Part shown: positions 1 through 9,900 of the stretch, in pieces
Layout of the letters: each line of letters opens with the position of its first letter
Numbering within the stretch: the stretch's first letter is position 1
Source of the DNA: Gorsachius magnificus
Taxonomy: Eukaryota; Chordata; Aves; Pelecaniformes; Ardeidae
Assembly: GCA_034008185.1 (NCBI GenBank)
Contig: CM067082.1
Span: forward strand, 128,465,988 to 128,529,987
DNA length: 64,000 nt
Reading direction: 5' to 3'
Notes under the pieces: model-generated
What the model was told of the DNA's origin: nothing
The model's database searches: none
Seen by the model: the letters and a program-made list of their open reading frames with translations, nothing else
Position numbers and translations under genes: made by a program

Positions 1-1353
1 GGATATCACCACATCAGCACAAGATGTGCATCAGCGTGCACAGCTAGAGGTCTTTAGCCAAGAAAGAAGTTTTAATTAGCACAAATGTCAGTTACTGTTT
101 TGACTTCACTTCCAGTTGCAACGAGTCCTTGCATCTTTCCCTGGGAAGTATCTACTATACCTTAACTATTACATAAATAGTTCTAGCTGCATTAACAAAG
201 GTCTAGATAGCCAAACCCTGCTATTAAGTAGCAGTGCTGTTGACAGAACATCTGCTAGAAATTAATTTATGCTGCCATCTATGATTATACACCCGTGAGA
301 GACAAACACTGTCCCACATGCCAGCTGGATAACTCCTACCATATGCAAAACTAAACAAGCTTCAAACATTTATGCAGAAACAATCCCAGCTCTATCTGCT
401 GTGCTTTTTCAATGGATTCCAAAAGCACAACGAGAACCACAGCAACTCAAAACACATTAATGTTAATACACATTGACCTGTCTTTATGTGTGTTCACCAA
501 GGCAATTGCCTACAAACACAAGCCTTGTGATGGTGAAACAGTAGCAAATAGCTCTCAGGCACCTACACAGCAACCACTGTGGTCAGACAACTTGGTGACC
601 AGACAAGGAAGTCTTAAGAAACATCCAGAAGATGAGGAAGTCACCTAAAATGCATCCTTACATCAGACTTCTATTTTGCTGTGAACACTGTGCTAGTCAA
701 GGTTGAAGGCAAAAGTCACCAGCCCAGTTCCAGTGTTCCCAGTTGCTTCAGGAAGGGCTTTACTAGGCTGCCAGGCTGTTGTTAAAGAGAAGAGGTTTTA
801 CAGAAAACCTGGTGACTTCACCCCCAATCTCCGTGTCATTAGAAAGCAAAATGAATCTAGCTGAAAAAGAAAACATCTGGACAAAAAGCAGCGCAACAAC
901 GCCACAGGGAGATGGCAGAGATGAAGTTTTGGCCCTAGTGGAAACGAAGACAAGAAAACTCTTCACGTGAATGAAGAGCAGAATTTCACTTGTGAATCTT
1001 GACCGGATGCAGCCAAGCCTTGACTTCAACCCTTCAGCGCTTTTCCAAGCCAACATCCCAGAGCAAGCAAACGTTCCCCTCCCCGACACGCCCCCCCCCC
1101 GCCCCGAGCCCCCCGCACCGCCCTAAACGGCCAGGCTCGGGCATGGCCCAGACCCCCGGCTGCAGCCCTGCCGGCTGTCACCTAAGCGCCTTCAACTTGG
1201 GAGCTTCGCGCAGGCAGCACTCCCGAAAAGGGAGGCGGGGAGAGGGGAAATGCAGCTCCCGGTCGCCCGGCGCTCAGCGAAGCCGCAGACAACCTCAGCG
1301 GCAGAGGCGGGGCGCGCACCCCGGCCCCCGCCGCCCCCGGCCCCGCTGCCTAC
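1..1353 (-). other. SCIN: Intron 1 of SCIN (partial)
   Basis: This lies downstream of the donor at 1,353-1,352 on the minus strand and continues beyond the left edge of the window. The first roughly 270 bases of the intron (1,080-1,353) are GC- and CpG-rich and belong to the promoter island. The rest is ordinary AT-rich DNA. No second exon, repeat or RNA gene was recognised in it. A 78-codon frame at 412-648 has no recognisable family features. Confidence 0.75.
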
Positions 1354-1700
1354 CCAGCCAGTAGTGCAGGCGGTAGGCGGCAGCGGCGGCGGCGGGGCGG
1401 TGGGTGTGCAGCACAGGTAGGCGTCCCCCACGAAGAAGTCGCCGTGGAGGCTGGGGGGCACCGGCACCAGCTCCAGCTGCTCGACGCGCCACACCTGCAG
1501 CCCGCTCCGCTGCCCGGCCTCGGCGAAGGCGGGCGGGGGCCTCTCGGGGGCCATGGGCGGGGAGCCGGGGCGGAGGCGGGGGCGCCCGCGCCGGAGGGGG
1601 GGAGCCCGGTGAGGGCCACGGCCGGTCCCCGCAGCGCACCGGGGTGCGCCTTCCCCTCCCCGGCTGCCGCTGGCGGCCCCGCTGCAGGCTGGCTGAGGGG
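1080..1700. promoter_or_regulatory. SCIN: CpG island over SCIN promoter and exon 1
   Basis: The base composition switches abruptly to dense G+C with many CpG dinucleotides at about 1,080 and back to AT-rich sequence just after 1,700, unlike anything else in the window. It spans the SCIN start codon, exon 1 and the beginning of intron 1, as expected for a CpG-island promoter. Boundaries were judged by eye. Homopolymer runs of C near 1,090-1,100 make base-level accuracy here less certain, which is relevant to the exon 1 frameshift. Confidence 0.85.
1354..1554 (-). CDS. SCIN: Scinderin (adseverin) first coding exon, frameshifted
   Basis: Scinderin is a calcium-dependent actin-severing and capping protein of the gelsolin family, acting on cortical F-actin. 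The exon encodes the start of gelsolin domain 1. From the ATG at 1,554 the frame reads 47 residues, including [16 protein letters not shown] and [11 protein letters not shown], close to the start of vertebrate scinderin (family knowledge). Gelsolin itself and CAPG fit less well. After Leu47 (codon 1,416-1,414) the frame slips by -1, and the expected continuation (VLHTHR, then YRLHYWLG) is found in the next frame down to 1,354. One missing base between 1,414 and 1,413 explains this. The exon ends in phase 1 at G|GTAGGC (GT at 1,353-1,352), where the family usually splits the WLG region. Its roughly 68 residues match human exon 1 in length. The ATG has G at +4 but C at -3. The missing base may be a sequencing error; otherwise this allele is broken. 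An alanine run follows the break. Confidence 0.86.
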
Positions 1701-1720
1701 CGGCTTTCTTTTTTCTTTTT
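1555..1720 (-). promoter_or_regulatory. SCIN: Probable SCIN core promoter and 5' UTR with GC boxes
   Basis: Immediately upstream of the SCIN ATG the + strand shows several GGGCGG/GGGGCGG-type GC boxes between about 1,555 and 1,590, candidates for Sp1/KLF binding. No TATA box is seen at a suitable distance, which fits a dispersed CpG-island start. The transcription start cannot be placed from sequence alone. Two upstream ATGs on the minus strand (1,639 and 1,619) open frames that overlap the SCIN start, so short upstream reading frames are possible if transcription begins above 1,640. Confidence 0.5.
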
Positions 1721-1725
1721 TTTTT

Positions 1726-1775
1726 CTTATTTATTAGGGGGTTTATTTCTTATTTATTAGTTGCTTATTTATTAG
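1726..1775. repeat. Three copies of a 12-bp AT-rich motif beside the CpG island
   Basis: The motif CTTATTTATTAG occurs exactly at 1,726-1,737, 1,749-1,760 and 1,764-1,775, preceded by a pyrimidine run at about 1,706-1,726. It sits at the AT-rich edge of the SCIN CpG island, upstream of the gene. It could be a degenerate minisatellite or simply low-complexity DNA. Confidence 0.7.
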
Positions 1776-2818
1776 TTTTTAAACACACCTACAAAACTCC
1801 CCCGGCGTACCTTTCCTTTCTGTGCCCCAAAGCCGTTGCAGAGGTGTTAGAAACAATCAGCACCCCTTGCTGCAGACGGATAATTTTTCTCTATTCTCCA
1901 TTTTTTCTATTCTAAAATGGGAAGAAAAAAAAAAAAGTCAAGAACGCAAAGCGCAACCGGCCTAACCCAGTAGCTGCAGGTGTTACAGCGCTGTGCATTT
2001 TGCTTATATTATAGTTATCACATCTGCCTGCCTTTTCTAAGCTGCTCATATCAAAATACATGGAATTTTCATGGCTTGTGCTTGCTGCTGGGCTCTTTTT
2101 TTTGCCCCAGATTGGAACAGCAAGCACAGCTCTCACTCTCTATCCAGTAATTTCATACTGTTTGTCCAATATTGCCAGGAATCTTTTTGTAGAGGGAGAG
2201 ATCTTGCATCTTTTTGAAGATTCCAGATGCAGTCCAGAATTTATATACATTTCCCTTTCTCAGAAAGTGGAAAGCTTTGTGCTGGTATTTTTCCAACACC
2301 ATGCAGCAACAACCCAAAAGGGTTAAACCCACTTCCTACCTGTCCTTTATAAATGGTTGGTATGTCATCCTGGTAGGTCACTACAGCATGAAAATTATAG
2401 CAAATAACCGCTTTCATCTTATAGCAGTAGGAGGTGGATCGGCCTGGATAGGATACAGATAGATACGGCTCAAGCTGTCAGTATATCAAAAGGTAGATTT
2501 CAGAGAGGGTTGCGTTTAGGTCCATTATCTTATCCACCTGCATTAATTTTGAGGCTTTTGAGTGTGTTTTGGTGAGTTAATACAAGCAGAGTCCAAATAT
2601 CCACCTGCAGGTGGATCAGGGCTACCTCAGTAAGGAGGGAGAGGCACAGCTGAATGCAACAGAGCACCTGGAGAGCATCTGCCCTGGCAAAAAGTTAAAA
2701 ATAAGTACCACATCTAAGAAATCCTTTCAACTACCTATCTTTCCTGCCTTCTTTTCACACTGTCTAGTGTACAGTTTAGCTGTTGAGGGAAAAGATGCCA
2801 TTACACAAGATGCTATTG
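1776..2818. other. Upstream intergenic DNA of SCIN, no gene seen
   Basis: AT-rich sequence with a few T and A runs (for example about 1,924-1,936). Open frames here are short and show no family resemblance. The notable content is the E-box palindrome at 2,599-2,616 and related motif copies, listed separately. Confidence 0.6.
2599..2616. promoter_or_regulatory. 18-bp perfect palindrome with abutting E-boxes
   Basis: The sequence ATCCACCTGCAGGTGGAT is its own reverse complement. It contains CACCTG (2,602-2,607) directly joined to CAGGTG (2,608-2,613), the E-box type bound by Snail/ZEB and some bHLH factors. A 12-base stretch, TATCCACCTGCA, is also present at 2,531-2,542, and the reverse-complement core AGGTGGAT at 2,432-2,439. 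This makes four copies of ATCCACCT within about 185 bp, roughly 1 kb upstream of the SCIN start. Binding is an inference from motif alone. Confidence 0.4.
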
Positions 2819-3111
2819 ACAGAGCCAGACTCTTTGCAGTGGTGTCCAGCGACAGGACAAGGGGCAATGAGTACAAACTGAAACAGCTCAACAGTTGAAT
2901 ATGAGGAAAAACTTCTTTACTTTGAGGGTGACAGAGCACTGGAAGAGGCTGCCCAGGGGGGTTGTGGAGTCTCCTTCTCTGGAGATATTCAAAGCCCGCC
3001 TGGACAAAGTCCTGTGTAACATGCTCTAGGAGAACCTGCTTTAGCAGGGGGGTTGGACTGGATGATCTCCCGAGGTCCCTTCTAACCCTTACCATTCTGT
3101 GATTCTGTGAT
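2819..3111 (+). mobile_element. CR1 LINE, 3'-terminal fragment
   Basis: CR1 is the main LINE of birds and reptiles. This copy is 5'-truncated, as most are, and begins in the C-terminal end of the ORF2-derived region (about 2,819). It runs through the 3' untranslated part, with the typical sequence around a glycine-rich 'GCCCAGGGGGGTTGTGG' block near 2,949-2,965 and a 'TTGGACTGGATGATCTCC' block near 3,053-3,070. It ends at the diagnostic ATTCTGTG repeats at 3,094-3,110. It cannot encode a protein. Family assignment is confident; the subfamily was not determined. Confidence 0.92.
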
Positions 3112-3368
3112 ACACAGTGTGTACCTACCACCACCTCCCATTTTGGTGAGCGTCCTGTCACCAGGTTGCCAGACAGAGGCGTACAGGCACACTAAGCTCC
3201 CTCCCCACTGTTTGAAAAAGGAACCTGCGGGTGCTCTGCTTTGTCCAAGGTCCAGCTGAACATGTTACAGCTCACCTTCACCAGTTCACGGCCAAGCATT
3301 TTATCCCTCGTTCTGCCAGGGCTGAGGACTTGGTGAGGCTGAGCCTGCTTGATAAAGCACTACGCCTC
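3112..3368. other. Unassigned spacer between CR1 and LTR
   Basis: A moderately GC-rich single-copy-looking segment with no recognised gene or repeat. An 81-codon frame starting at 3,231 runs into the LTR and is not considered a gene. The last five bases (3,364-3,368, GCCTC) are the left target-site duplication of the adjacent LTR. Confidence 0.5.
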
Positions 3369-3956
3369 TGTCGTGGTTTAACCCGGCTGGCAACTAAGCA
3401 CCACGCAGCCGCTCGCTCACTCCCCCCCCTCCCTCAGTGGGATGGGGGAGAGAATTGGGAAGGGGAAAAAGGTTAGAGCCGAGGGCTGAGATAAAGACAG
3501 TTTAATAAGAGAAAATAATAATAATAGTAATAATGAGAATGATAACAAAATATACAGAATATACAAAACGAATGATGCACAATGCAATTGCCCCACCTGT
3601 CCGACGATGCCCAGCCCGTCCTGAGACAGCGATCAGTACCCGAGCAGCGATCACTCTCCCGTGCACTTGCCGCGACCCCACCAAACACCCCCCCCCCCCC
3701 CCCCCCGAGCATGATGTTATATGGTATGGAATAGCTCTTTGGACAGTTTGGGTCCTAGCTGTGCTGTACTCCCAGCTTGTTATGCACCTGGCCGAGCAGG
3801 AGAAGCTCAAAAAGTCCTTGAGCAGTCTGAGCACTACTTGGCAACAACTAAAACCATCAGTGTGTTATCAACATTCTTCTAGCACTAAATCCAAAGCACA
3901 GCACTATGCTAGCTTCTGTGAAGAAAATTAACTGTATCCCAGCTGAAACCAGGACA
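3369..3956 (-). mobile_element. Solo LTR of an avian endogenous retrovirus (ERVL-like)
   Basis: A 588-bp element bounded by TG...CA. It is flanked by a perfect 5-bp duplication, GCCTC at 3,364-3,368 and 3,957-3,961; five bases is the usual size for ERVL/ERV3-type insertions. Sense is on the minus strand: the promoter-side end is at 3,956, and an ATTAAA polyadenylation signal lies at 3,506-3,501, followed by the TGTCTTTAT block typical of this avian LTR family. No gag, pol or env sequence lies beside it, so it is a solo LTR left by recombination between two LTRs. It contains an ATT-rich microsatellite (3,514-3,534) and a 19-base C run (3,688-3,706). No clear TATA box was seen at the expected place. 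Confidence 0.9.
3688..3706 (+). repeat. Poly-C tract of 19 bases inside the LTR
   Basis: An uninterrupted run of C, reading as poly-G in LTR sense. In related copies this area is a shorter G-rich stretch (from memory), so the run may have grown by slippage. Its length is likely to be unreliable in any assembly and it may form a G-quadruplex-like structure on the minus strand. Confidence 0.8.
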
Positions 3957-6709
3957 GCCTCCCAAGTGAAATACTGTTCTCCAGGCCGTTTGCCATGTGA
4001 AGAAGAAAGAAAAAGATTTAGGAAGAAGAGCCAAAAAATTCCAGCAGTTCCAGTTTCAATATGGTATCAGATGTGTCGAAATATTCAGAAGTGATTTCTC
4101 AGAGTCACCCTTCCATTTATGCCAGTTGCTCTTATTTTTACTTTTACTCTCTTAATTACACCAAGCAGTTTTTCTTCTTCTCATTGCATGCCTTTTTGCG
4201 TTCTTGTGCATTAGTTAGCTTTAGTCAGTGTGGGTAGAACTTACCACATACTCTATAATTGTATGGATTTACTATTTCTTCTCAAGTTGGCAAGTAGCGC
4301 TCACTTTGGAAGTGTGCTGGGTTTTGTCCATACATGAGCTCAATCCAGCCCGGTGTTATGCAGCCTCATGGCTCCTACCCGTTCTGCCTGTCTTGCCAAG
4401 CTAAGATTGTTTGTGCACAGATTGCACAGGCCAGTTGAGTCAAATTTGCATCTCCTTATCCTAGCTTTAAATTTTCAAACAACAGACCATATACTGCTCT
4501 CAGCTGCATCCCCGCTGCTGTCATGAGATCCACGCTGATGCTATTTGTTCAGCATTGACCCGTGCCCCATATCACACACCAACAGATAAAGGTTAAAGAC
4601 ACAAGGAGGTTTAACTGCTTTGCCTCGGAGTCTGTGGCACTACTCAGACGCAAGGGATGTTAGTACCAACCGCAGAGTTTTCTCATGCCCAAGTTTGTCT
4701 TAGTAGGATCACGTATTATGTAATCACTTACTTACGGGCTGCTAGCAAAGAAAACCTTCTGTTGAAGTTTGCGTGGTAAGTGCTAGGATATTTGTTTGTA
4801 CTCTTCACCATTAATTTTTATCTGTTTTCAAATCTTGCTTTTGCAACCTCGCTCCTTATGAAAGTTGTGCTGTCTTTTGCCTCGATCCATTTCCATCTGG
4901 GTTTTGTAGCAAAAATAAGAACTGGCATTGGTAAAATTACACAGATTTTCACAACATTTTAAATAATCAAAAGCTTTCTAAGATGCAGTTATTCAAAAGT
5001 GAAATTTTGGAGAAAAAAATGAGAAGTATCCTGGGATTTGCACATTCAGAAAGAATATTTAGAATTACATTTTATGTGCTTTTGCATGGTTGTTGATGTA
5101 GTAATTGAAGTGGAGAGGACTATAAAACAACATCGGTTTTGTGACTCGGAAGTCCCAGATCAAACTGTAATTACTGCACTCATTTGAAATTGCACTAGAA
5201 TGGAATTTCAGACTACTTTAATATTTCAAAGAATTCCATTCTAATTCCCTGAAGATTATATTTTGCTGATAAACTATGGCTTTCTCAGAAGGACGACAAA
5301 GGCCTAGGGCTGTCTTAGCTTTGCAGTAGCAAAGGGAAACAATTTTGCCTCACACCCTTTCCTCAGTGGGGGGGGGATGTAGCAATTGGTGGCTGTTGTA
5401 GACCCAGAGCACAATCACGGAGTAAAGATGCACAGGTTTCTACCTGCTTGACTGCACTGTTTGAGATATGATCTTTAAATGCCTATTTTTTTCCAAGTCC
5501 TGAGTGCAATTCTCATACTAAGTCACACAGGAGCGTCAGAAGGTGTTCCTGCTCCTCTTCTAGCCCTTAAAACAGCAGAGATTCAAACTCGTATTGAGTT
5601 TAAATGTTTGGTACTACTCAGAGAATTTGAAGATTTATGAAAAACTTTGCTATTTAATTTTGCTAATTTACTTCCAAAATCTTTTGTTATTTAGATTAAG
5701 GGATCTTTTTCCCTTAAAGTACTGCTGTCATATCCTGCATATATGGGGAGTGTGGGTGTGTATACACAGATGAAAAAACAGAATGCAATGCACTGGGTTC
5801 TGATTTTTATACCTATCAGGATTGCAACAAAACAAGATGGTGTTTCCAGGTGATGCACACAAGGACCCCAAAAGGGCTCCCAGAAGCTGAGCTCCAGCAT
5901 CTTTCCCCATAGGAATAACTTTCAGTATGGATTGTTTAAGTCTAAGATTTAAGTCCTTCTACAAGGCTGATGCCCTGCGTTGAATTACAGTTCCAGGAAC
6001 TAACAATGGGAGAAACGAAAAGGGAATGGGAGGAGTGAATATTTTCAAATGTCATGAGTGTTTCCTTCTATGAAGCTTATTTCTTCTTCACCGCATATGC
6101 CAAATACCCTCCCGAACTCTATGACCCTACCTCAACAATGGGATTACAGATGTTTAGTTTTTCCTCCAGTTTCACATTGCAAAGTTTGCTGTACACAGAG
6201 TATGTGTGTCAAAAGCACACTCTTGTCCAAACAGCCGCAGAGGTCAACGCTTGTTCTCATCTGTTCTGTTGCTGAATTACAAATCAATAGTTATTTTGGA
6301 TTTACCCCAAATACAGGAATTCAGTTCACAGATCTGAGCTAAATTCTTATTTCCAATATACTTCTAACAAAAAAAAAAATCACTGATACTATATGAGCAT
6401 CAGAAGAATTAAACCATACAGCTTTAAAAGTCAAGTTATCAAAAACAGGCTATAGAATTATGTTACCACTTGCTAATTCTCTCCATTCTCTCATCATCCC
6501 TCAAACCACCCTGCTCAGCAGCTCAGCTTCAACAGGAGAGGCTTTAGCAAAGCCAGAACATGCTGAAGAAAAACTGAAACCTAGCTTTCCTCTTTACTGG
6601 CAAAGTTTGAGTCACGAGGCTACCAGATGAGAGGTATGCAGAATCCCAGCCAGCCCCCTGACATAAAAGTAGTAAGTCCTCCTTTACCTTCAAGAGAGGA
6701 GTCTGGTTT
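3957..6709. other. Intergenic DNA, no gene seen
   Basis: AT-rich sequence without recognisable coding exons or interspersed repeats. It contains a G run near 5,369-5,377 and the perfect inverted repeat at 5,196-5,243, listed separately. The open frames here (about 60-95 codons) overlap on both strands and show no conserved motifs. Confidence 0.6.
5196..5243. repeat. Perfect 12-bp inverted repeat, 24-base loop
   Basis: TAGAATGGAATT at 5,196-5,207 pairs exactly with AATTCCATTCTA at 5,232-5,243. The loop (5,208-5,231) is AT-rich. Transcribed from either strand, this would fold as a short hairpin. It could be a chance palindrome, the remnant of a small DNA transposon or MITE, or a small structured RNA. 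The stem is shorter than in most microRNA precursors unless pairing extends with mismatches. Confidence 0.6.
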
Positions 6710-6909
6710 TAATCCCCCAAGTCCAGAGCAAATAAAGGGCCTTCATGTGTAGCTTTGAGGCAGGTATCTAAGGCATAGAGAAGGTAGGATCACAGCTACG
6801 CTATGTGCTCCATAATCCTCCAAGTCCAGAGCAAATAAAGGGCCTTCATGTGTAGCTTTAGGGATCTAAGGCATAGAGAGGGTAGGATCACAGCTACGCT
6901 ATGTGCTCC
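6710..6909. repeat. Tandem duplication, two units of about 100 bp
   Basis: Unit 1 is 6,710-6,812 and unit 2 is 6,813-6,909. They are nearly identical from the shared TAATCC start through the CAGCTACGCTATGTGCTCC end. The main differences are a deletion of several bases in unit 2 (after the AGCTTT at about 6,860) and a few substitutions. The units abut directly with no spacer, indicating a local segmental duplication rather than two transposon insertions. Each unit contains AATAAA, but no transcript is evident. Confidence 0.88.
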
Positions 6910-9900
6910 GCTTGGCAACTGCCTGGCTCCTACCTACATCCTGCTCCACTTGTGCAAGCAGTCTCTCACTCTCTACGGCAGTGTCTGTGCTCCCTGCACA
7001 GGCAAGGAAGGATTCTTCAGTGGCACCCACCGGTCTCAGCTGTGCAGGTAAGGGCACTGCGTGCCCAGCAGCTGAGGGGCTCTGACTCTCCAAATTCATT
7101 CTTCAGCAATGGTGCTGCCTATGTAGGGCGTGCAGAGGAAAGAATCTGAATGTTGGCTTCAGTGAAAGAATCTAGGAAAATATTTTTGACACTGGGCTAG
7201 TGAGAAGTGAAGTGTTAATTATTAAGTATGTTATAGCTCCCTGCATTTTTCTTCTGTTCTTCTCCTGAAATATTCAATGAACAGCATAAAACTTTAATCA
7301 AGAAATTCTGATTATGTGTTCATCCCAAGGCACAGTATATTATATCTCAAGGGTCAGAGAGAGGGAATTGAAGCACTCCTTCAGCAACCCCCTATCTTCT
7401 AAGAGACAGAAGGTCTCCTTTATGTTTATATGGCATGGCATTTCATTGCACGGTCACGGGAGTAGACAAGATTCAGAAAAACATTCACGGGCTCATCATT
7501 TTACCCATCTTGGCTATCCAGACAGAGACATACCGTCATTATTCAAATCAACAATTTATCAGCCTGTCCACGTTTCCTGCCCATTTGATCTACCATAGGA
7601 ATAAATCATGCTGTTCTGTATGGATGCATGGCTCAGTAAGTCTTGCCAAAATCATCCCACTGATCCTTAAGTTTGCTTCCTTTTATTTAGATATAGTGGT
7701 CTCAAGTTCAATGGGGAAAATCTCCAGCTCTTTGCAAAGAGTTCAGGTTCAGGTTTTCAATGAATCAGTGTACCTTGGTTGGAAATAGGAATATGGAAAG
7801 GCCATTCTTTATATTACTAAGGAAGATTCAGAGGTATTGGCCAAAAATTATCACTCAGAAAGTTTAATTAAAGCAAGGCTACTTTATGTCAGTTGATATA
7901 TTTGATTATTTCTACAAATCCTCTTCCACCCTCTTTTATCAATTTCCATATTATTGCTGGGATTCAACTGAACACTGCTTTGTGAAACAAGATGCTCCAT
8001 GAAAAATGGTTGGCTCCGTTCATGTCATTCACCTGGTGCACTAAAGGCTATACCCTGTGATGAGGCACCAGTCAGTATCAGATGCTTGCTCCAGCTCATC
8101 CATTTGTTTTGCATAAGTGGAAGTGGCAATGTGTCAGCTTGATGACTTTTTTTCTATTACAAAAGATGAAGCGACATCACTTTACATTACAGAGGATGGA
8201 AGGCAGTAGGGAGTTAAACCCTGATTTGTTTCTAAGATCACTAACAAGAGTTCTGTCACAGCAGTTTAAAATTAATACTCTCTGCATTGCTTCAGTTTGA
8301 AGTGAGCAGGAAAGTTTCCTTGATCAGCCTTCCCAAATTAAGTGAGTAGTTTCTAAGACTGACTTTTATTGGGAATCTGTCCACTGAGTTTAGCAGATCT
8401 AAAAGGAAAGCTATCTGAAGGAGAGCAAAAAGCATCCATAAAACTTGTTTCTACATCAGGGTTACCAGATTTATAAAATTAACTTCTTTCGTTTCTCTGA
8501 AATACTGAAAGTATACTAATTCGCTAAAAAGCTGCTGAGATCTGCAAGCCTGCTGGAGGCAGCTTCTGAAATAGTTATCTTTTGGTAGTGCATGTTACTC
8601 AAGATGTCTACAGAAAGCTCTATTTTAAATCAAAGCTTGGGACTGATTCCTGTTTCCTGAATCTGAGACATACTTACTGGAAAAGGACCCAATCTCTCTG
8701 TTTTCTGATTAGCACTATGCACAGAAAGCATGGAGGTGCCTCGACATTAAAAGTTGTACGGCCAACATAACATTTATTTCAAAGTTGATTTCATAAATCT
8801 ATGCGACAAGGAAAGACATGGAGCAATATTTTGTTAGGGCTTTTTGCCACTCACTGGGAACACATTTTTTTTCATGAGAAAGTCTGAAGAACACACATTT
8901 CATATCAACTCAAGTCAGATTAGTAAATCATGCAAGTCTCTTAGCCCTAGACTTCAAGGCAAAAATTAATTTTATGGGAATCCATACATTTTCTTAATGT
9001 CCTGTTTTAAGGAGCCTACTATTCTAGGGAAGGCATGTCCTCAGGGACATGAATGTATTCTCTTTGCCGACCCTGCTCTCCTGACTCCCCTTCCAATTTA
9101 ATCGTCCACTGACGAAGGGCAGATCCAAGATAAAATAAAGTGTGAGGCAAAATGTGTAACTGATGTGAGACAGTGAATTGCCCAGATTATTTACACACCC
9201 TCAGTCCTAGCTGGCATTAGGCATAGTTCCCAAAATAAATTAATCCTGACTGTAAAAAAAAGAGCTAATGTCTCCAATGTTTATCATCCCCTCATTTCCT
9301 TTGTTTCAATAATACTGTATATACTTGCGCTCCCAAACAGAACTACAGCATTCACTCGTTCCAGAATAAAACAGCTGAATAGCTACAAAGCACCCTTTAG
9401 CTTCTCCTCCTCATCAGTAGTTTAGGTACCTCTTTTCCCGGGGTCTCCAGTTCATCCTGGTAAGGTAAATCCCACCCCACCATCCTGGTGCAATGCTCTG
9501 AGGTCTCTAGTACTCTCCTGTCCCATGTTTCCAAGCTCTACTCTTGAGCCTTCTTGACTAGATCTGTCTAGAAGCCAAACATAAATTTTATGTCTATCCC
9601 AACCACTCTCCCTTCCTTGCTTCTTCTGGGAGTATATTTCTCAAATTTCTGCTTTTAAAAACAAAATCCTGAACAGCACCACAAAAGACCTCTTATAGGT
9701 CCTATTATGTTGTGAACTGTGATAATCTGTGGTGCTAGAAAAAACCAAAATTAATAATACTCCCCACCCCAGATCAATTAATAAATAAATAAATTTGGTT
9801 AATATTGTGCTCTTTTTTCGTCAATGACACCACGGCACAGCAATACAGCACTATACACATGGACTGTGTGCTTGAAATTCCAGATCTGGAAGTCACTTAA

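Noticed and set aside
1404..1760. Plus-strand open frames across the CpG island as a divergent gene
   Set aside because: They are antisense shadows of SCIN exon 1 and its promoter; the Arg/Ala/Gly/Pro-rich composition reflects GC content.
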